A stretch of DNA of 64,000 bases. Origin: Phylloscopus collybita. Lineage: Eukaryota > Chordata > Aves > Passeriformes > Phylloscopidae. The notes beneath the pieces were generated by a model. The model was not told the DNA's origin. It searched no databases and worked only from the letters and a program-made list of their open reading frames with translations. Location: contig JAJNNQ010000040.1 in the NCBI GenBank assembly GCA_027886175.1, positions 22,092,001-22,156,000 of the forward strand. The letters run 5' to 3'. Below are positions 1-14,039 of the stretch, one piece after another. The number at the start of each line of letters is the position of its first letter. Position 1 is the stretch's first letter. The position numbers and the translations under genes are program-made.

Positions 1-3000
1 TCTCTCATGTTTCAGCTGTCAGATTTTAAATATGAAAATTCAAGGTAGTCCTGAAGAGAAAAGTTATGCACATGTTTTATTTGATTCAGAATGAAGTACT
101 CTGCACATCAATCAACTGTTCTAATAAATGAGAGATCAGACAAATTATATACAAGTAATTTCTATATTCAGAAAATCTCCCTTACTGTGACAGCTACCCT
201 GGGAAAAACTGAATTCAACATATATTTCATAAGACACTTGACTCTGACCACATAATTCAGGACAACTTGCATTATATAGGACAAGTCTTGCAAAACTACC
301 TAAAGTCGATGTGTTACCTTAGTGAAAAAGGTGGTTCTAGTGGTACAGTTTACTCTGAGGGTTAACTGTCTGGCTCAGTGCAGAACTAGAAGTCCACCAT
401 AAAGATTAAATGCGACTGCAAATACATCAGTTAAAAATTCATTGTGAACAGAGCCTAGATAAAACTGTGGAGTCTTCCACAAAGGCAAAAGTGATAGGCA
501 GGTTTATAAATAAAACAAAGACACATTGTTTTACAAAAAAATACTATGCCAACTTGAAGGGGGGGGGGGAGGTGGATGGAACCTAGCAGCTACACAAAGA
601 GACTAGTGATGCACATTGCTGTCTTCTTAGAGCTTTTGTCAAACTATATTTTTCTTAAGCTTTAGACAGGACACATTACCTTTGAAACATGATAAATAGA
701 CTGCCTTAAAGAATCATGGGGAGCCTATGTTCTAACAGGTTAGCATGGGTTAAAGTTGGTTGCACATGCTATCACACCTCTAAGTCTTTGTCTAGACAGA
801 GCATTAGAATAGATAACTTGTTTGTAGGGTGTAAGTATACAGAATTAGATAACAAACAGTTCCAATAGTAGTAAACGAAAAGTCAATGTGCTGACAATGG
901 ATTGAAGAAGACAGAAGTAACAGGTTTGGCTCCATGGGAATGCCTGTTAGCTCTCTGTTGCTTATTAATAACCTTGAAATGTGCTGTCTGAATGTGGCTA
1001 AAAATATGTGGCAACTGGAAATTAGAGGAATGCCTCATATACTTAGTGAATGTGCCATAGCATTGAAGCACCTGTATTGACAGAGGTAATGCCATCAAGA
1101 AATGCATTAGAAGGACTTGTGGGAGCTCATCCCCTTCACCATTAGCTGCTTTGCGCACTTTTGTCCAGTGCTCAGTGAGGAAGCAAAGGCAATTTGCCTA
1201 AGCATCTGTGGAAAAGGTAAGGGGACTGTACACTACACTGGAAGAACGGAGACACTGAGTGTAGCTGACCTGCAGGGAAGTTGCATTTATAGATTCAGCC
1301 TTTCTCCAGCCTTTCTCACCAGACAACTTGTCAATGCACCAAAGGGAATGGATTCCTAAAGTAGGTTAACCAACCTCATCTTGCCAATCCAAGCTTCCAG
1401 TCAGGGAAGCCTAGGTTTGAAGGTTTACTTTCCTAATAGCTTTAGTGGGCAGAGATGTTCAGTGAAAAGCTTTTCTGGGGCATATACCATAATCTGGCAA
1501 TATCAAATCAACCAGTGTCCAATTTGCATATAAAATAAAGTTTATCCATACAAAAATACAGAGATGTTTTCAATTGCAAACACCAGCACCTTGCTACTCA
1601 AATTTCTAAATGTGTAATGTTTCAATTAAGGCAACATCTAAACTCTCAGGTACAGAATTAAACTAACCTGCTATCAGACTGCCATCAGGAAGATCTTTTC
1701 CCCATGGTAATAGTTCACCAAAAGCCAAACCATGCTCAGTCCATTTCCTTTGATCTCAGATTTGAAATTTTCCTTTTACTACAACTTTGGGGTTACTATT
1801 AAATCTCCTGAATCTTTCCATGTTTCTATTTAACTGACCAGTTTGGATCCTGAGTAGTTTAACCCCCCCAGAACACATCATAACAACATATTCCCCCAGG
1901 TTTTCAAACCTTGATCTGTGTAAAGTACCAGAGTGGCGTTGCCATAGCCATGGCACGTAATAGGGTGGTTGGTTACCTGTTAGTTCAGTGTCCTTATGTC
2001 CTGCTGAAACAACGTGCAAGAGGAGAGAAAAATTAATGGTGCAAGTTGATCATCAGGTTCTCATCTTCTGCCACTGAACAAAAAAAAGTAAAAACTAAAT
2101 ATATGTATATACCTGTTACAGATGGATCAGTGCACAGGTACTTTCTCAGCAGGTAAAAATAGCCTGTGGGATTCTCTGTGGTTACAAGATGGGCAGAAGG
2201 GCCCAGAAGACTGTTAAAATACAGAGGGAGTTTCCTCAAAATGATCCACGCTTGATCTCTAGCTTATTAATTGCAGCATGTTTTATTTGACTGTACCTCC
2301 CTCTGATTCTAAAAATAGGACTGTCAGAAGGCATCGCTGTATCAGCCGGTTCCTCTCTGCAAGTTAATCTATTATACAAGAAAAGGACCTTACAAATGGC
2401 TACATTAAAGACATCTAATGAAGTCAAAGAAGCTGTTTTAGAACATATTCAAACAAAATCTAGTCAATGAGATTTGGCCTCTGAATTTCATGTTGTCCTA
2501 TTAGGTATGTAGAAATTGAGCTTTTCAGGGGAATGAATTCTTTAAATTAAGTGAAAAGTCAGGCTATTTGAGCACCTCATTATACTCTGTATTGAAGATC
2601 TTTCTCATCCATATTATCCTATTAAGGATTGCAGTCATACCACAACTGTATTCACTGGTGTAATAAAAGGACACACACAGCACTCAAACTAGTGCTTTTG
2701 ATACTTCTGTCCTTATTCAAGCTTGGTTCCTATTTATCTCAACAGAAATTTTGTCACAGGACAAAATGGAATTAAGTCATATGTTTTTAACCCAACAGTA
2801 TATTACATCCTGCAAAAATGTAATTTTCTGGGCCTTACAAAATATCAAAGCTTCAGATCATTATTAATTACTTATGCATGCATATTATTCCTCCTTCCTA
2901 CAGACAGATCTTCTTTGAAGCAGAATGGGTGCATTTCCTTCAGGCTATTCTGCCTTTAAAGGGTCAGCTTGAAAACCACATTTTTGTTACGCCTATCAAA

Positions 3001-4920
3001 TGTGGTATCCACAACAGTGAAAATAACACTTAAGGCTACTGAAACTGAAAGAAACAACAAAGAAACACATATCTGTATCTCTGACATTTGATTATGTGCC
3101 CATCCTAAGTAAGCTTGTATAGGCATGTTTTGCATGTTCAAGCTCTCATTTCTCCCTTCCTCAATGATCTCCTTCATCTTACAAATGAATTAAAGCCTCC
3201 TATAATATTTTTAATAATACAAAGTATATTAGTTAAGTGAATTTTAACAAAACGTGTATTTCCAGCCAAGAAATCTTTAGTAGGGTCCCTCTTAGGATTT
3301 CAGAATAAAAAGGCAGGTGGCCATAAGTAGATTTTACACTGGAGTATTAGTGACAAAATATAGGCATATATATTCCATTCTTAGCCATTAAATGGATGCC
3401 CATTGCATCTAATAGAAAATTTAATGCTCAGGAAATCAGGGCTTTCATGTAAAGCACAATCCTACTTTAATAAAAGTAATTTTGAAATCTGATATTAATA
3501 TCAAGGGAAGCAAATGCAAACTGCTATTTTTTCAGGAACCAGTTTAATTCATTGTGCTTTAGCAAACCTCATTCCAATCTATCACCAACTACAACACTAA
3601 CTTTGTTAAACTCAGAAAATCCAATTACCAATTATTTCTTTGTGTTGCAGAAGCAATCAATAATTCCTGGAATACCTTCCACAGTAGCACTGTCATGATG
3701 TAGATATATAGATATATCTGATGGTCATTCTTCAAATGATAAGACATTACACAAATTAATACACTCTGCTAGTTTAGCTCTATAATCCATTTCCTTCACA
3801 TTCTGCTTTTTTTCTCATACTCCTCACATTTTGTTTTCCTTTCACTCCCACCCTATCCTCTCTCATCATGATGTTCCCTCTTCCATGCCCCCTCTGTTCA
3901 TCCTGCCCCGCCTCCTGTGTGTTGAGCATCAACAATGCCACCCCAGCTGTACATTGCAGCTCATCCTTCAGCCATGGCATGCAGAGCCTTTCCTTCACTG
4001 CTCACTTGTGTCCATACACTGCAAAGCACTGTGTGGGTCCGAGTGCCAATTTGGTTGTCTGCACACTAACCAGAGAATCTGAAAAGCCTGCCATGGAATC
4101 TCTTGGAGGAGTAATTTATCCACCACCTTGGGGTGCCTTGGTTCCAGAATTATGGCACATAGGACTGGGAGCCCAGAAACTTCTGAGTGCCAGTAGTAGC
4201 TTTAAGTAATGATTTTTAAATGGATCCCAACAATTCATTAATCCTCTTTGTCTCAGATTATCTGCAAAGATTTGTATAACAATGCCTTGATCACCTTCCT
4301 CACAGAAGTTTGCATAAAAATGTGCTCGAGTTTCATTTATTTCAAGGGGAATTATGCTTTTCCACCTAGAGGCAGAACTCAGCCCTTCTACAGTGAAGAC
4401 GTAAACCTCAAGTTTTATTATAGTCTTTAAGAGACACATGCAAAGTCAAAAGTTGAACAGAAGGCTGTTACTCCCATTAAGGAGAGATGTGATAGGAAAA
4501 AGCAAACAAGGAAAATGAAGAACAGTGTTCCCTTTAAATTAGGACAAGTTTGGATCCCAGAATAGAAGATGGAGCAAGAAGACTCCTGCTTTCAAGGGAA
4601 AGTATGTTAAGTGCTGAAAACATTGACTGCACTGTTCATGGACACTTCATGATTACTTAATGACTGCTTACTCAGTAATGTTCACAAGGTCAGGAAAACC
4701 TTGGGTATCTGTCATCCAAATGCCACTTCCATGAATTTAAGTGAACAAAATTGGAGTAACTTTTTAATATCTGACATTTTTAAAGGCCATATCCCATTAT
4801 GATATAGTTTGTTTATTTATTTAAGCATAGTCAAAATGTAACAACAAAAAGAACTATTCATACCAAAAATGCTATTCCTAGAATTGCATTTGAGTTATGT
4901 GACATTACAATATAAATTAT
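1..4920. other. Gene-poor upstream flank, no gene seen
   Basis: AT-rich non-coding DNA far upstream of CITED2. Open frames are short, present on both strands, and resemble no protein family I know. A G10 run sits near 561-570. I see no splice-site-flanked coding exon. By synteny with mammals this side of CITED2 is a gene desert, so distal regulatory DNA is possible but not demonstrable from one sequence. Confidence 0.6.
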
Positions 4921-4972
4921 ATCACAGAATCAGAGAATCATTTAGTTTGGAAAAGACCTTCCTCACAAGTGT
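4921..4972 (-). mobile_element. CR1 LINE 3'-end fragment
   Basis: A roughly 50-bp remnant of the 3' terminus of a chicken-repeat-1 LINE on the minus strand. Read on the minus strand it has the 'gaaggtcttttccaaac' segment, then the short tandem ATTCT-type tail typical of avian CR1. Severe 5' truncation is normal for this family. The match is short, so the subfamily cannot be told. Confidence 0.7.
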
Positions 4973-5749
4973 ATTAGAAAAATGAGTAATTAAAAAATGC
5001 CAAATATATACAAGCATGAAATATACATTTTTATTGCCAAAACAAAGTGCTTATTATAGAAACCAGTTATTAAGCTACAGAGCGCTTCAGATTTTATGAA
5101 CTAAATCTACAAATTAATTGAGTGCCTAACTCCAAGCTTAGGTGCCTCAGGTTAACATTTCAGCAGAACTGCAACCCACAGATCCTGCTTATATTTGAGG
5201 GCAGAGCAGGAGATCAACAGGTAGGCACACGCTAGGTTGTGAAGCTGCTCGCAGCCCTACTTCATGCCCATTCTCTGCTGGAAATCTCACATTCAGCATT
5301 TGGTGGGGGAGATTAGGAGGGTGCAGCAGGGTCAGGGCACACATCTGTCAGGATTAGGTGTATTGGGAAATACATTCTGAAGTCTCCTCTCTGCCTGATT
5401 CATTGAAGGAACTTGAACCTATTCTTCTCTTTCTCCAGGAACTGGTCAAATGTCAAAGCCATTCATTGTTTTGAAAAAAAATCAGTCTCAATCTGTCCCA
5501 CTACAGCTGCTTCACTTTGTACATTTCTTGGAAAACACACATGAATCTGAGTCTCCCATATGACCACCTTAACTAGCAGGTTGGTTTCACAGGCTCTTTT
5601 TCCCACTGAGGAAGAATAACTTCAATAGGAGGTACTTGCTCAAAAATGTGCTGTGGCCTCAGATATTGGAAATGTATCTCATATATGGCTCCAAGTCATA
5701 CCAAATACAAACATGGTCTGAATAGTTGCCCACTATTTTGCATCCTCTG

Positions 5750-5828
5750 AAATAAAATAAAATAAAATAAAATAAAATAAAATAAAATAAAATAAAATAA
5801 AATAAAATAAAATAAAATAAAATAAAAA
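5750..5828. repeat. (AAATA)n pentanucleotide microsatellite
   Basis: About 15 perfect tandem copies of a five-base AAATA unit in 79 bp, flanked by unrelated sequence. The high purity suggests recent expansion and likely length polymorphism between individuals. No element-like poly-A tail or target duplication could be tied to it. Confidence 0.95.
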
Positions 5829-8800
5829 TGTATCTATCCTAATATGTGACACACTGGTTTTCAAGGGATTTCATATTATTTCATGGGAACTTATATACAG
5901 AGTGAACTCCACTAAATATTCTGAGGAGAAAGAGTACATCATCCCAGCATTGTGGAACTGGGGTCCAACCAAACTATGCACTCAACCAGAGAAGCAACTT
6001 CTTGGTCTCAGCACCAAAAAGCAGAGGAGAAGAAAAGGCCAAAGGACAAAGGTCAGACCTTGAGCAAGCTAAGCATGGGCAATTCGTTCTTCACAAAATG
6101 GTACAGAAAAGATCTTGCATACAAACAATGTAACAGCCTGTTTGGGAGCCACCTTAGGTATGGGTAAATATTCTCTGAGTACACTAACACCTCCAGAATA
6201 ATCTTACTTCCTACCAGCCCCAGCTCAGGAAACTCCTGTGATTGCAACAGGAAGAGGTTATCTTGTGGTACACTGAACCATCTCTGTCTTTAAAAGCTGC
6301 CCACACAAGAAGAACTTGTCAGCAGCCTTCCACTAGCAATAATCTGGTTGTAAACAAGAAAATTTAACCCAAGCTTGGCCTGAGCAACACAAACCATTTA
6401 GTGACAAAGGCTTAGGTTCTCTGCACTTAACCTTTCCTAAGATAAAGGAATAAATGCACTTATACCTTTGGGCAACATGGCCCAGTGCCAGTTCACTAGT
6501 GTCTCCTAACACATGGAAAGCCTCAGGGTTCACATACCAGGCAGCAACATCGAGAGGTGCTCATCTTCATGATCCATCTTCCAGTGTCCATGGGACTAAG
6601 GATTGTTAACAGTGGTGTATGAGCATGTACCTGGTACATAAAAAATACATAAAAAATTAACTCATTCTTAAATGTCTGTTCTTTCCCTGCCAAGAGCATT
6701 ATAATCCACACGGAAATGACACCATCTTGTGACCACCCTCACTTTAAATTTGGGCTTGTCTACACACGGAGTTGTTCCTGATTAATTGTTCTTGATTAAT
6801 GTCCTGTGTGGCCACCACATCCACATGCAGCACTGCTCAGAAATAGTTCTAAGTGTCAACAAGCCTTTATTCACAGCAGGAACACTAACAAGATCAGGAG
6901 GAATGGCCCATGCCCAGCAGCTCTTGGGACAAACACTTCTTAACACAGTGTAAGACATTCCTCAGTCAACAGCTCCAGCCACAAGACACCCTCAGAATAT
7001 ACACCTAACAGGATGTAAAGCACAGTCCCAGGTACTTTTGAAAAGCCAGTGATGTAGGTGGATGCTCTCAACTAAATATTCACTGTTCTGACAGACATCC
7101 CTGTCCTCACAGAACTGAAGGTTCCATAGGAGTCAGTCCCAAACTTGTTCAAGCTTTGCTGATTTTGGCCAAGCAACAAAGGAAGGGGCTTCAGCTGACT
7201 GCCTGAAGCAGATGAGGCTGCACTTCCCTCAATATCAACCCCCAACTCCTTTATTCCTTGCTAGCCACTGAATCTTGAAGACTCCTTCCTTCTTTTACTG
7301 TGGTTTTAAGCTCTCATTCTTGCTTGAATTATTTTCTATCCACATATTTCTGATGCACAGAGACATCCTTCTTTCTCAGCAAGTTTTTAGGTTGGTTTGG
7401 TTTCCCCTCCAAGCTGGTTCAATTATATATTATTACAGAGAGCCAAACTGTTATTACTCCAAGTGCCACAATTCAGAAGTACTTTCTTGAACAATTATTT
7501 ACTGGTTTTATTTCTGCTGAGCACCTACACTCTGTTCTGTCAGTGAACAGAATTTAAAGAATAATTCCCAGTAGAAGTTATTAAACCAATGTCACCTCAG
7601 CACTTCAGTTTTCTTATTTATATACACAAAACTAAAGAAGTACTTATATTTTCTAACCAAGATAAAACATATTTTGATAGAGATCATATCTGCTGAAACT
7701 TTATTTTCCAGGTTTTATCTTAAGATATTTCTCGTTTTAAATGATTCAAAATCTGAACATTTATTTTTACAGCCATTAATCGTAATAAAAAAACCTGCAA
7801 ATATAAACCAGTATGATATTACCTACATTTTCTTTATTTTTTAAAATCTTATTTGCTAAGTTGTGAGTGTTTAGCTTTTCTGGTTTCTAGGGAGGGGTGA
7901 GTGCAGATGGAGGTTTAACTGCCTGTTTATTTCATCTGGAAAATGATATGTCTGTTGTTAGATGTGGCTTTGGAATTCTCTTTTAACAGTATATCACTTG
8001 TTTTAGACCAGGTGTTGACTGGTCAAATTACAGGAACATGAAGTATAATTTGTACTTGTCACACAGGCAGCCTTTTCTTAAAGGCATTAAGTACTATCTT
8101 TTTCACCTGATTCAGTGAAAAGATATCTAAATGTGTGGTGGGCAGTTACACCCTCTCAATGTGCCTCCACCCACATCACCCTGTGGATGGTGCTTTGTTA
8201 TCTCGGCACTGGAATCATGCTGGACCCAGCTGGAAAAGAGGCAAAGAAAGTGATGTGGGAGGGGCAGAGCTCTTAGAAACCATTCCTGGTTTTGTAAATA
8301 GGAAAAAGCAATTTTAATTCAAGATGATGTAGTTTCCAAGTGATTAAGCCAGAGAGAAAGCTGATTTTTTTTTCCAGTGGAATTGGAAAAGGCATGTAGG
8401 GAGTCACTAATGCACTCATGGGTCCAAACTGCCAGACAGAGGGGCCTAACACTATGTTCCTAAAATCTCAGGCTAAGTTTATTGTTAGCCACTACTTTGA
8501 CATTATAAGCACAGATAAATGAATTGAAAGTATTGGTATTGAGGCCCCTTTATTTCCAATTCGAGCAGTTTGGGGAAAATTCAGACAAAGTTTAGTCCAA
8601 TCTCCTGATTTGAGCATGTGTTGCCCCAGGCATTTCCAAGTTGTTCAAGGGCCGCATTACAGGCTTGGACCATCACCAGCTGTCAAAGTGGTTTTGGTGT
8701 GAGAGCAGAGCGAAGCTTCTGGTTAAGTTTCTCTAAAAAGAAAGAAAATTTAGTTAAGCTCATACCAAAAACACTTTGCAAACTAAACCAGAGCTCTGTA

Positions 8801-11105
8801 AGTGGAGACAACTGCATTGCTGCTCCAACCTGGAATACCATACACAGCCTCAGGCACCTGAAAAAAGAATCTTGATTTCCAAAGCAGCCAAGTGCCACTT
8901 ACTGTTTACCTTACAAAACAAAAACATAACATTAAGATACGTAACAGTGGCCAATTATTTTTTTTAAAGTCCCACACAATAGAAATATTAAAGTCTCATC
9001 TATTTTTTCCAATGCTTCATATGATAAATTACTGAATTAGAACTCCTAAGCTGTGTTTAGAACAGGGATTGGGAAGCCAAACATTCAGGCCAAAAGCTAC
9101 AAAGGTCTAAGGCACCAAGCAGCTGTGTAGATGGCCAGCTCACATTGAAATCACTCAAGCACAGTGAGGTTCCTAAATAACATTGTGCCTCCTGTCTCCT
9201 TCTCCACCAAATAAACTAGAGCAAATAATCTTTAGATTTCTGGAGTTAGATTAATGGATCTTTGCTCAGACAGTTATATAATAATTTTGCACTTCACTTC
9301 AAATGTAAAAACAACTGAGAGACTTTCGGACTGTAGATAAACTAATAATACACTGCACTTTTAGTTTGTTATTCAAGGGATGTTACACAAAGGGGGATTG
9401 ATTTTGCAGCTATTGCACTTGAGCAGCTCCTATTTGGGGCAATGGGTGCTTGTGTGGGAAGAACTGCTGTGGAAGCAGTCCCCATAATGCACTTATTGAC
9501 AAGATTAATCCTCAGTTTTCCTTCAAAGTGATTGCAAGCTGCATCACCATTCCAGTGATCTTAGATGGTTTCTGTGTATTTTCCCATATGGTTTTAGCAA
9601 GAAGTTTTAAAAAGTTATATGGCAAAAGCTTGATTAAAAAGAAAATAAAATCCCTAAATTGGGTCATATGTAGGACATTTCTCTTGGTAATCTCTCTGTA
9701 TTATAGAACAGCCTCACAATTTAAATAGAAGTCAACCCAATTTACAAAATTGGATTGGACAAAACACTAGAGAACATATTACAGTATAGGGAGTCACCAT
9801 GCACACACAGTGCAGATGCACTGCTGAATGACCTAACTTGCCCATTTGCATCTCTAATTTCTATGATATAATCTCCATTCCACACTGCAATTATTAGAGA
9901 AAGAAATTAATTTCTTGGTTTCAAGGAAGTTGGTAGAGGAATAGAGGGATGAAGAGAGGAAATCAAATTTTGCAGAGCCATGATTCCAAAAATAATTCAG
10001 AAAAGAAAAATCCTGTAGAAGAGGGTAGAAAGTTATGGAAGAAAATTTACATTCAGCATGCTGTTAAAACTCTGTGTTGCTAGAATAGTGGCAATGAAGT
10101 CATTCCTTGTTTCTACTGCATTCCAACTGTTTTGTTCTCTCCCACTATTCTTTGCCATTTGTTTTTATATTTACTGTTCCATATACCAATTAAGAATTCT
10201 TAGCAGGTCTTCCAAGCAGTAGAAATTTAAATTAGATTACAAAAAGAACCTCAAAAGCAGAATGAGATTTTAAATGGATCATTGAAACTAACTGCAAAAT
10301 TCTTTTATCAGGAGGGGGGAAGGTAATACTTTTTAAGAGCGCCTTAAAATTAATCCAAAATGAGTGTCACTTATTTTAAGTGTGTCAGATTTGGAAGGTC
10401 TATTCTGAGGTTAATGTGAAAGTGAATGTAAAAATATTTAAAGCTTTTTATTTGCCAAACTAGAATACCATTAAATGAAAACTTTAGGAAACCAAGGTGG
10501 GATCAACAGTCCCAGCCATACAGTAAGTACAGGGCCCTAAAGTATATTCCATTGAGGGAACTGAATTGGGGTGCAAGTTACTCAGGGTAGGAGTTGCTGC
10601 TTCTCCTTCTGCCACATGGAATAGTGAAAAAGGTATCCAGCTGCACATTTCCTGAAGAAATCTGGAGTTCTGCCATTCAGTTACTTTGTGTTGTATAATC
10701 TGGCAAAATAGATGGTCCAGCCTTTCCCTCACACTACAAAACTCCCATCTCTGCCTCCTGCTCCATGCTGGCATGATGGTCATATGTTGACCAGAATCAC
10801 AGCTCATCTTGCCATATTTAAACCTGTTACTTTTCACTAGCAAAAGCCAACAAGTAGTAAGCAAGGCAACCTTCAAAAATTGCAGTGTCTGCTGTATGGG
10901 ACACATTGGCCTTCTCTGCACCAGTGTTTTTTTCTGTAGTCTCTGAGGACTGACAAGGCTGGTCTAACCCCAGCAGTATCAGGGATGCTCAGTGCACAGG
11001 TGCAGGTAGACTCTCCCTAGACAGTGACTGTTTCAACTCCATCCACATTGCCAAAGGTTAAACAGGAGCTATGCCGTACCCATTACCAGTGCTTCACAGC
11101 CAGTA

Positions 11106-11160
11106 AATAAAAAAAAAAAGAATTAAAAAAAAAAAAAAAAAAAAAAAAAGAAACAAACAC
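11106..11160. repeat. Poly-A / A-rich low-complexity tract
   Basis: Two adenine runs (about 13 and 25 bases) broken only by a short gaatt. It may be the tail of a decayed retro-insertion, but the sequence to its left is not recognisable as one. Confidence 0.85.
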
Positions 11161-12289
11161 CCACATTAAATCCCCATAAGGAAGAAAGTGTGTCCCTTCC
11201 TGTGAAAGGCCTCAATTTCAAAGAATCTCTGCTCTCGGGTGCTGCACCACTTCCCACACACTGTCACAAGTCTCTAGTACTCGGTGCCGTTATTTTCTGG
11301 CACCAGGTGATCTCAAATCCTTCCTTTTTTCTAAGTAATTTTCCATTCCTCACACCTATGAAGAAGGGTTTAGTGAAGGTGATTCACCTAAACCTGGGTG
11401 ATCTCTGCACAGTTTTTGCTCGTTCCCTGGGCCCAGCCAAAGGACTCACCATGTAGGACCACAGTTCTCCTCCAGGCTGACAGTTCCCAGCTCATGGGAA
11501 CACCAAGACAAGCCTGCTCCAAATCCCAAAATGTGCAACAGCCACCTGCCCCAACAGGCATGATAGCAAGGGGCACTCGGGTGGGTGCTGCTAGCTGAGA
11601 TAGTAGCCAGGGAGAGGAGGGCCATCTATTTGAGGATTGAGGAGTTGTGGAGGCTGTTTTGTGAGGCCTGAGAAGAGGCACCAGGGATGAACAAGGCTGG
11701 GGTGAGGCAGCTGTGGGGTGGCAGGCAGAGAGGAACCCTGGAGGGGAAGGGAAACCCAGGCTCATGTACCTGATAGACCTGGTGTCTGAGAGAAGTCTCT
11801 CCTGCAGGCAAAACAGAAACCTGAGGAATTTTCCTGAGGGACAAGGTGGCAGTTGCTGATCAGTCAGTATCAAATTTAGTCACACAAGCATGGGATCATA
11901 GCGTTAAAAGTGATCCTCAGCAAGCCCCAAACTGGGTTGTGGGTATGTGGATGCATCATTGCTGAGGAAACTTAATTTTTCTTTTTTCTTCAGCTCCTGA
12001 GTGGCTAAGAGAACTGCTTCTGCAGAGATTGCTACTTGTACAAAACACAACAGCCTGCTGAAATAGATTTCATTTATTAAGTAGCTCCCCATCCCAGCAG
12101 CACTGCAGTAGTACAGACCTGAAAGTCACCTGTACAGAATACAAAAAAAAAAAAAAACAAAACCACTCATAGCAGCAAAATCTTCTGGGTCAACAAACAA
12201 AAGTTTGTGAAAAGAAGAAAGGCTTTGATGTCAGTTCTTTGGATTTTGAGCAATTTTGTGAAGTGGTAATGGGGAATCAGGGAATGTTA

Positions 12290-12870
12290 CTTAAACAGTG
12301 CAAAGGCTTTGAATAAAGAGTGTTCACAAAAGGCTACTAAGGAAAACCAGTTGTCAAGAGAAGAGTGGGTAACACCCTGCCAGTCATGGATGCAAATCCA
12401 GTTAGGGGATAGCACATAGGGGCAGAGTAGGAATAATTGTTTGGTTCTCTTCACAGCATTTAAGTAGTGGGGTGCCTCTAGGATCAATACAAACAGCGGC
12501 ATTGTTTAATGTACTTACTGAGGTCCTACTAGAAAAGCTGGATCTGTAAGAGCAGTGGGCAAAACAAGGCTAGTGAGGCACCTTGGTAAGCCTTGACAAC
12601 ACTAAGTAACTGACTAATGCATCAGCAAAGGGAATGTGGTGTAGATGAGTGCACAGTAATGCACCTTGGAAGGCATGATTTAAACTACTCATATACACAG
12701 ACGGGTTCTGAATTCATTGTAACCTTTCAACAAAAAGATTGAGGCATCAGCGTGGACAGCTTAATGAAGATGTCTGCGCAGTGTGCTGCAGTGGTCAAAC
12801 CCAGAAAATAAGCTGTAATAAAAAAAATGGATGACAGAAGATATTGTAACATGATTACATAAAAAACATC
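12290..12870 (+). mobile_element. Ancient CR1-type LINE fragment (late reverse transcriptase and 3' region)
   Basis: A heavily decayed, frame-broken LINE in sense orientation. Near 12460-12530 are degenerate traces of the reverse-transcriptase segment encoding the 'G(V)PQGSVLGP..FN..' run (seen as ggggtgcctctaggatcaat). At 12640-12760 lies the 'gtaatgcaccttggaaggca' block followed by sequence corresponding to the 'GV.VD..L' region of amniote CR1. Similarity is to turtle- or crocodile-like CR1 lineages rather than the young avian ones, so the insertion is probably old. No intact ORF survives. The boundaries are approximate. Confidence 0.65.
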
Positions 12871-13747
12871 CATAGAAAATTTCAGTTATCCAACCTCAGA
12901 GGGATAAGAGGCAGAAGAGAAATCTGCCTAGAGAATAAACCAAAAGAACTTGTAGAGGTCAATCCTGCCAAGTGCTGCTTATGTCCCGAGTTACTGACTG
13001 CAGTGCATCTTAGAATCTCAGCACCTCAACTGAGCAAATTGATGACTTTTAAAGAAAGAGTACATTAAAGTTTGTTCAATGAAGGACAGAAAGGATGTGA
13101 CACATAGCAAGCTTATGTACCTAGTTCATAATAAGGAAACATGTAAAAGAACATAGTCTCTCAATGCAGCCTGTGACTAATCTGCAGAAAACTGGTCATA
13201 AACTGTTACTGTGGTAAATAGCTTTGTTTACCACCAAAACCGAAGAGACTTAAACATACATAAAAAAGAAAGGAAACACAGCCTCTCTGCTCATGTAAAC
13301 AGAGTCAGTCCATTAACTGTTGTAATCAGTCGAACTGGTTATACAAGCCACGGAGGTACCATTTCATCAGTTGTACAGAAAATAAAAATGACAAGAGTCT
13401 TCAATTTCCAGTGTTCAAGAGTCAGCAGGGTTAAGACAGAAATCCCTCAGATTTATGTCTCCACCAGTGATGATATAGCTGGTGAATTGCATTATATTAA
13501 AGTTTTGTCCTCTCAGTTGTAACAGTCATAAGGGAATCCTTCCTCAGGTATTGTTGAATGCCAGATGCATCAGGAGTTCTCTAGAAGACATTAATGCTGG
13601 CATTGCCAGTTAGGCAGATACTGCACTTAGTGTACCAGAGGCTTTTCCTGTGCTATGAATACCTGCCTTCAGGCAAAATACATGTGACTGAATTTCAGAT
13701 GTCCTTTTAGCTATTTGTTCTTTGTGAAATCAAGCTCCCTTGTGCTG

Positions 13748-13852
13748 TGCAAAAAAAACCCAAAACAACACAAACAAACAAACAAAAACCAAACCAAACA
13801 AAAACAAAAACAAACCCAAAAACCAAACAAACAAACAAAAACAAACACCACC
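13748..13852. repeat. (CAAA)n/(CCAAA)n low-complexity tract
   Basis: About 100 bp of almost pure A and C with irregular CAAA, CAAAA and CCAAA units. The long minus-strand frame across it (rich in Phe, Val and Cys) is an artefact of this composition. Confidence 0.9.
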
Positions 13853-14007
13853 ACAATTGTGAGGGATTGCTAGCCATAATACATGAGAAGCAATATGCCA
13901 TTTAAAAATAGCATTAATCAGAGCTATAGACTGAATTTAAGTCAGTATTAGTCACAGAACATTTTGTTTTATTTTGCAAGACCTAATATAATATTCAAGA
14001 CCATAAT

Positions 14008-14008
14008 A

Positions 14009-14037
<29 letters not shown>
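14008..14037. repeat. (ATA)n trinucleotide microsatellite
   Basis: About nine perfect tandem AAT/ATA units in a non-coding context. Confidence 0.92.

Positions 14038-14039
<2 letters not shown>

Larger units (their letters stand above)
4976..12280. other. Intergenic DNA upstream of CITED2, no gene seen
   Basis: No recognisable protein-coding exon on either strand. It contains the AAATA pentanucleotide array listed separately and an A-rich tract at 11106-11160. Segments near 5095-5165 and 9085-9185 resemble the old 'taggtgcctaa'-type dispersed repeats seen in sauropsid genomes, weakly. The 145-codon minus-strand frame at 10484-10921 matches no family I know and is probably chance. Confidence 0.55.

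Noticed and set aside
10484..10921. 145-codon minus-strand frame
   Set aside because: No recognisable motif or family; isolated in AT-rich intergenic DNA with no splice or promoter context.
13707..13901. Phe/Val/Cys-rich minus-strand frame that looks like a membrane peptide
   Set aside because: It is a translation of the CAAA simple repeat.
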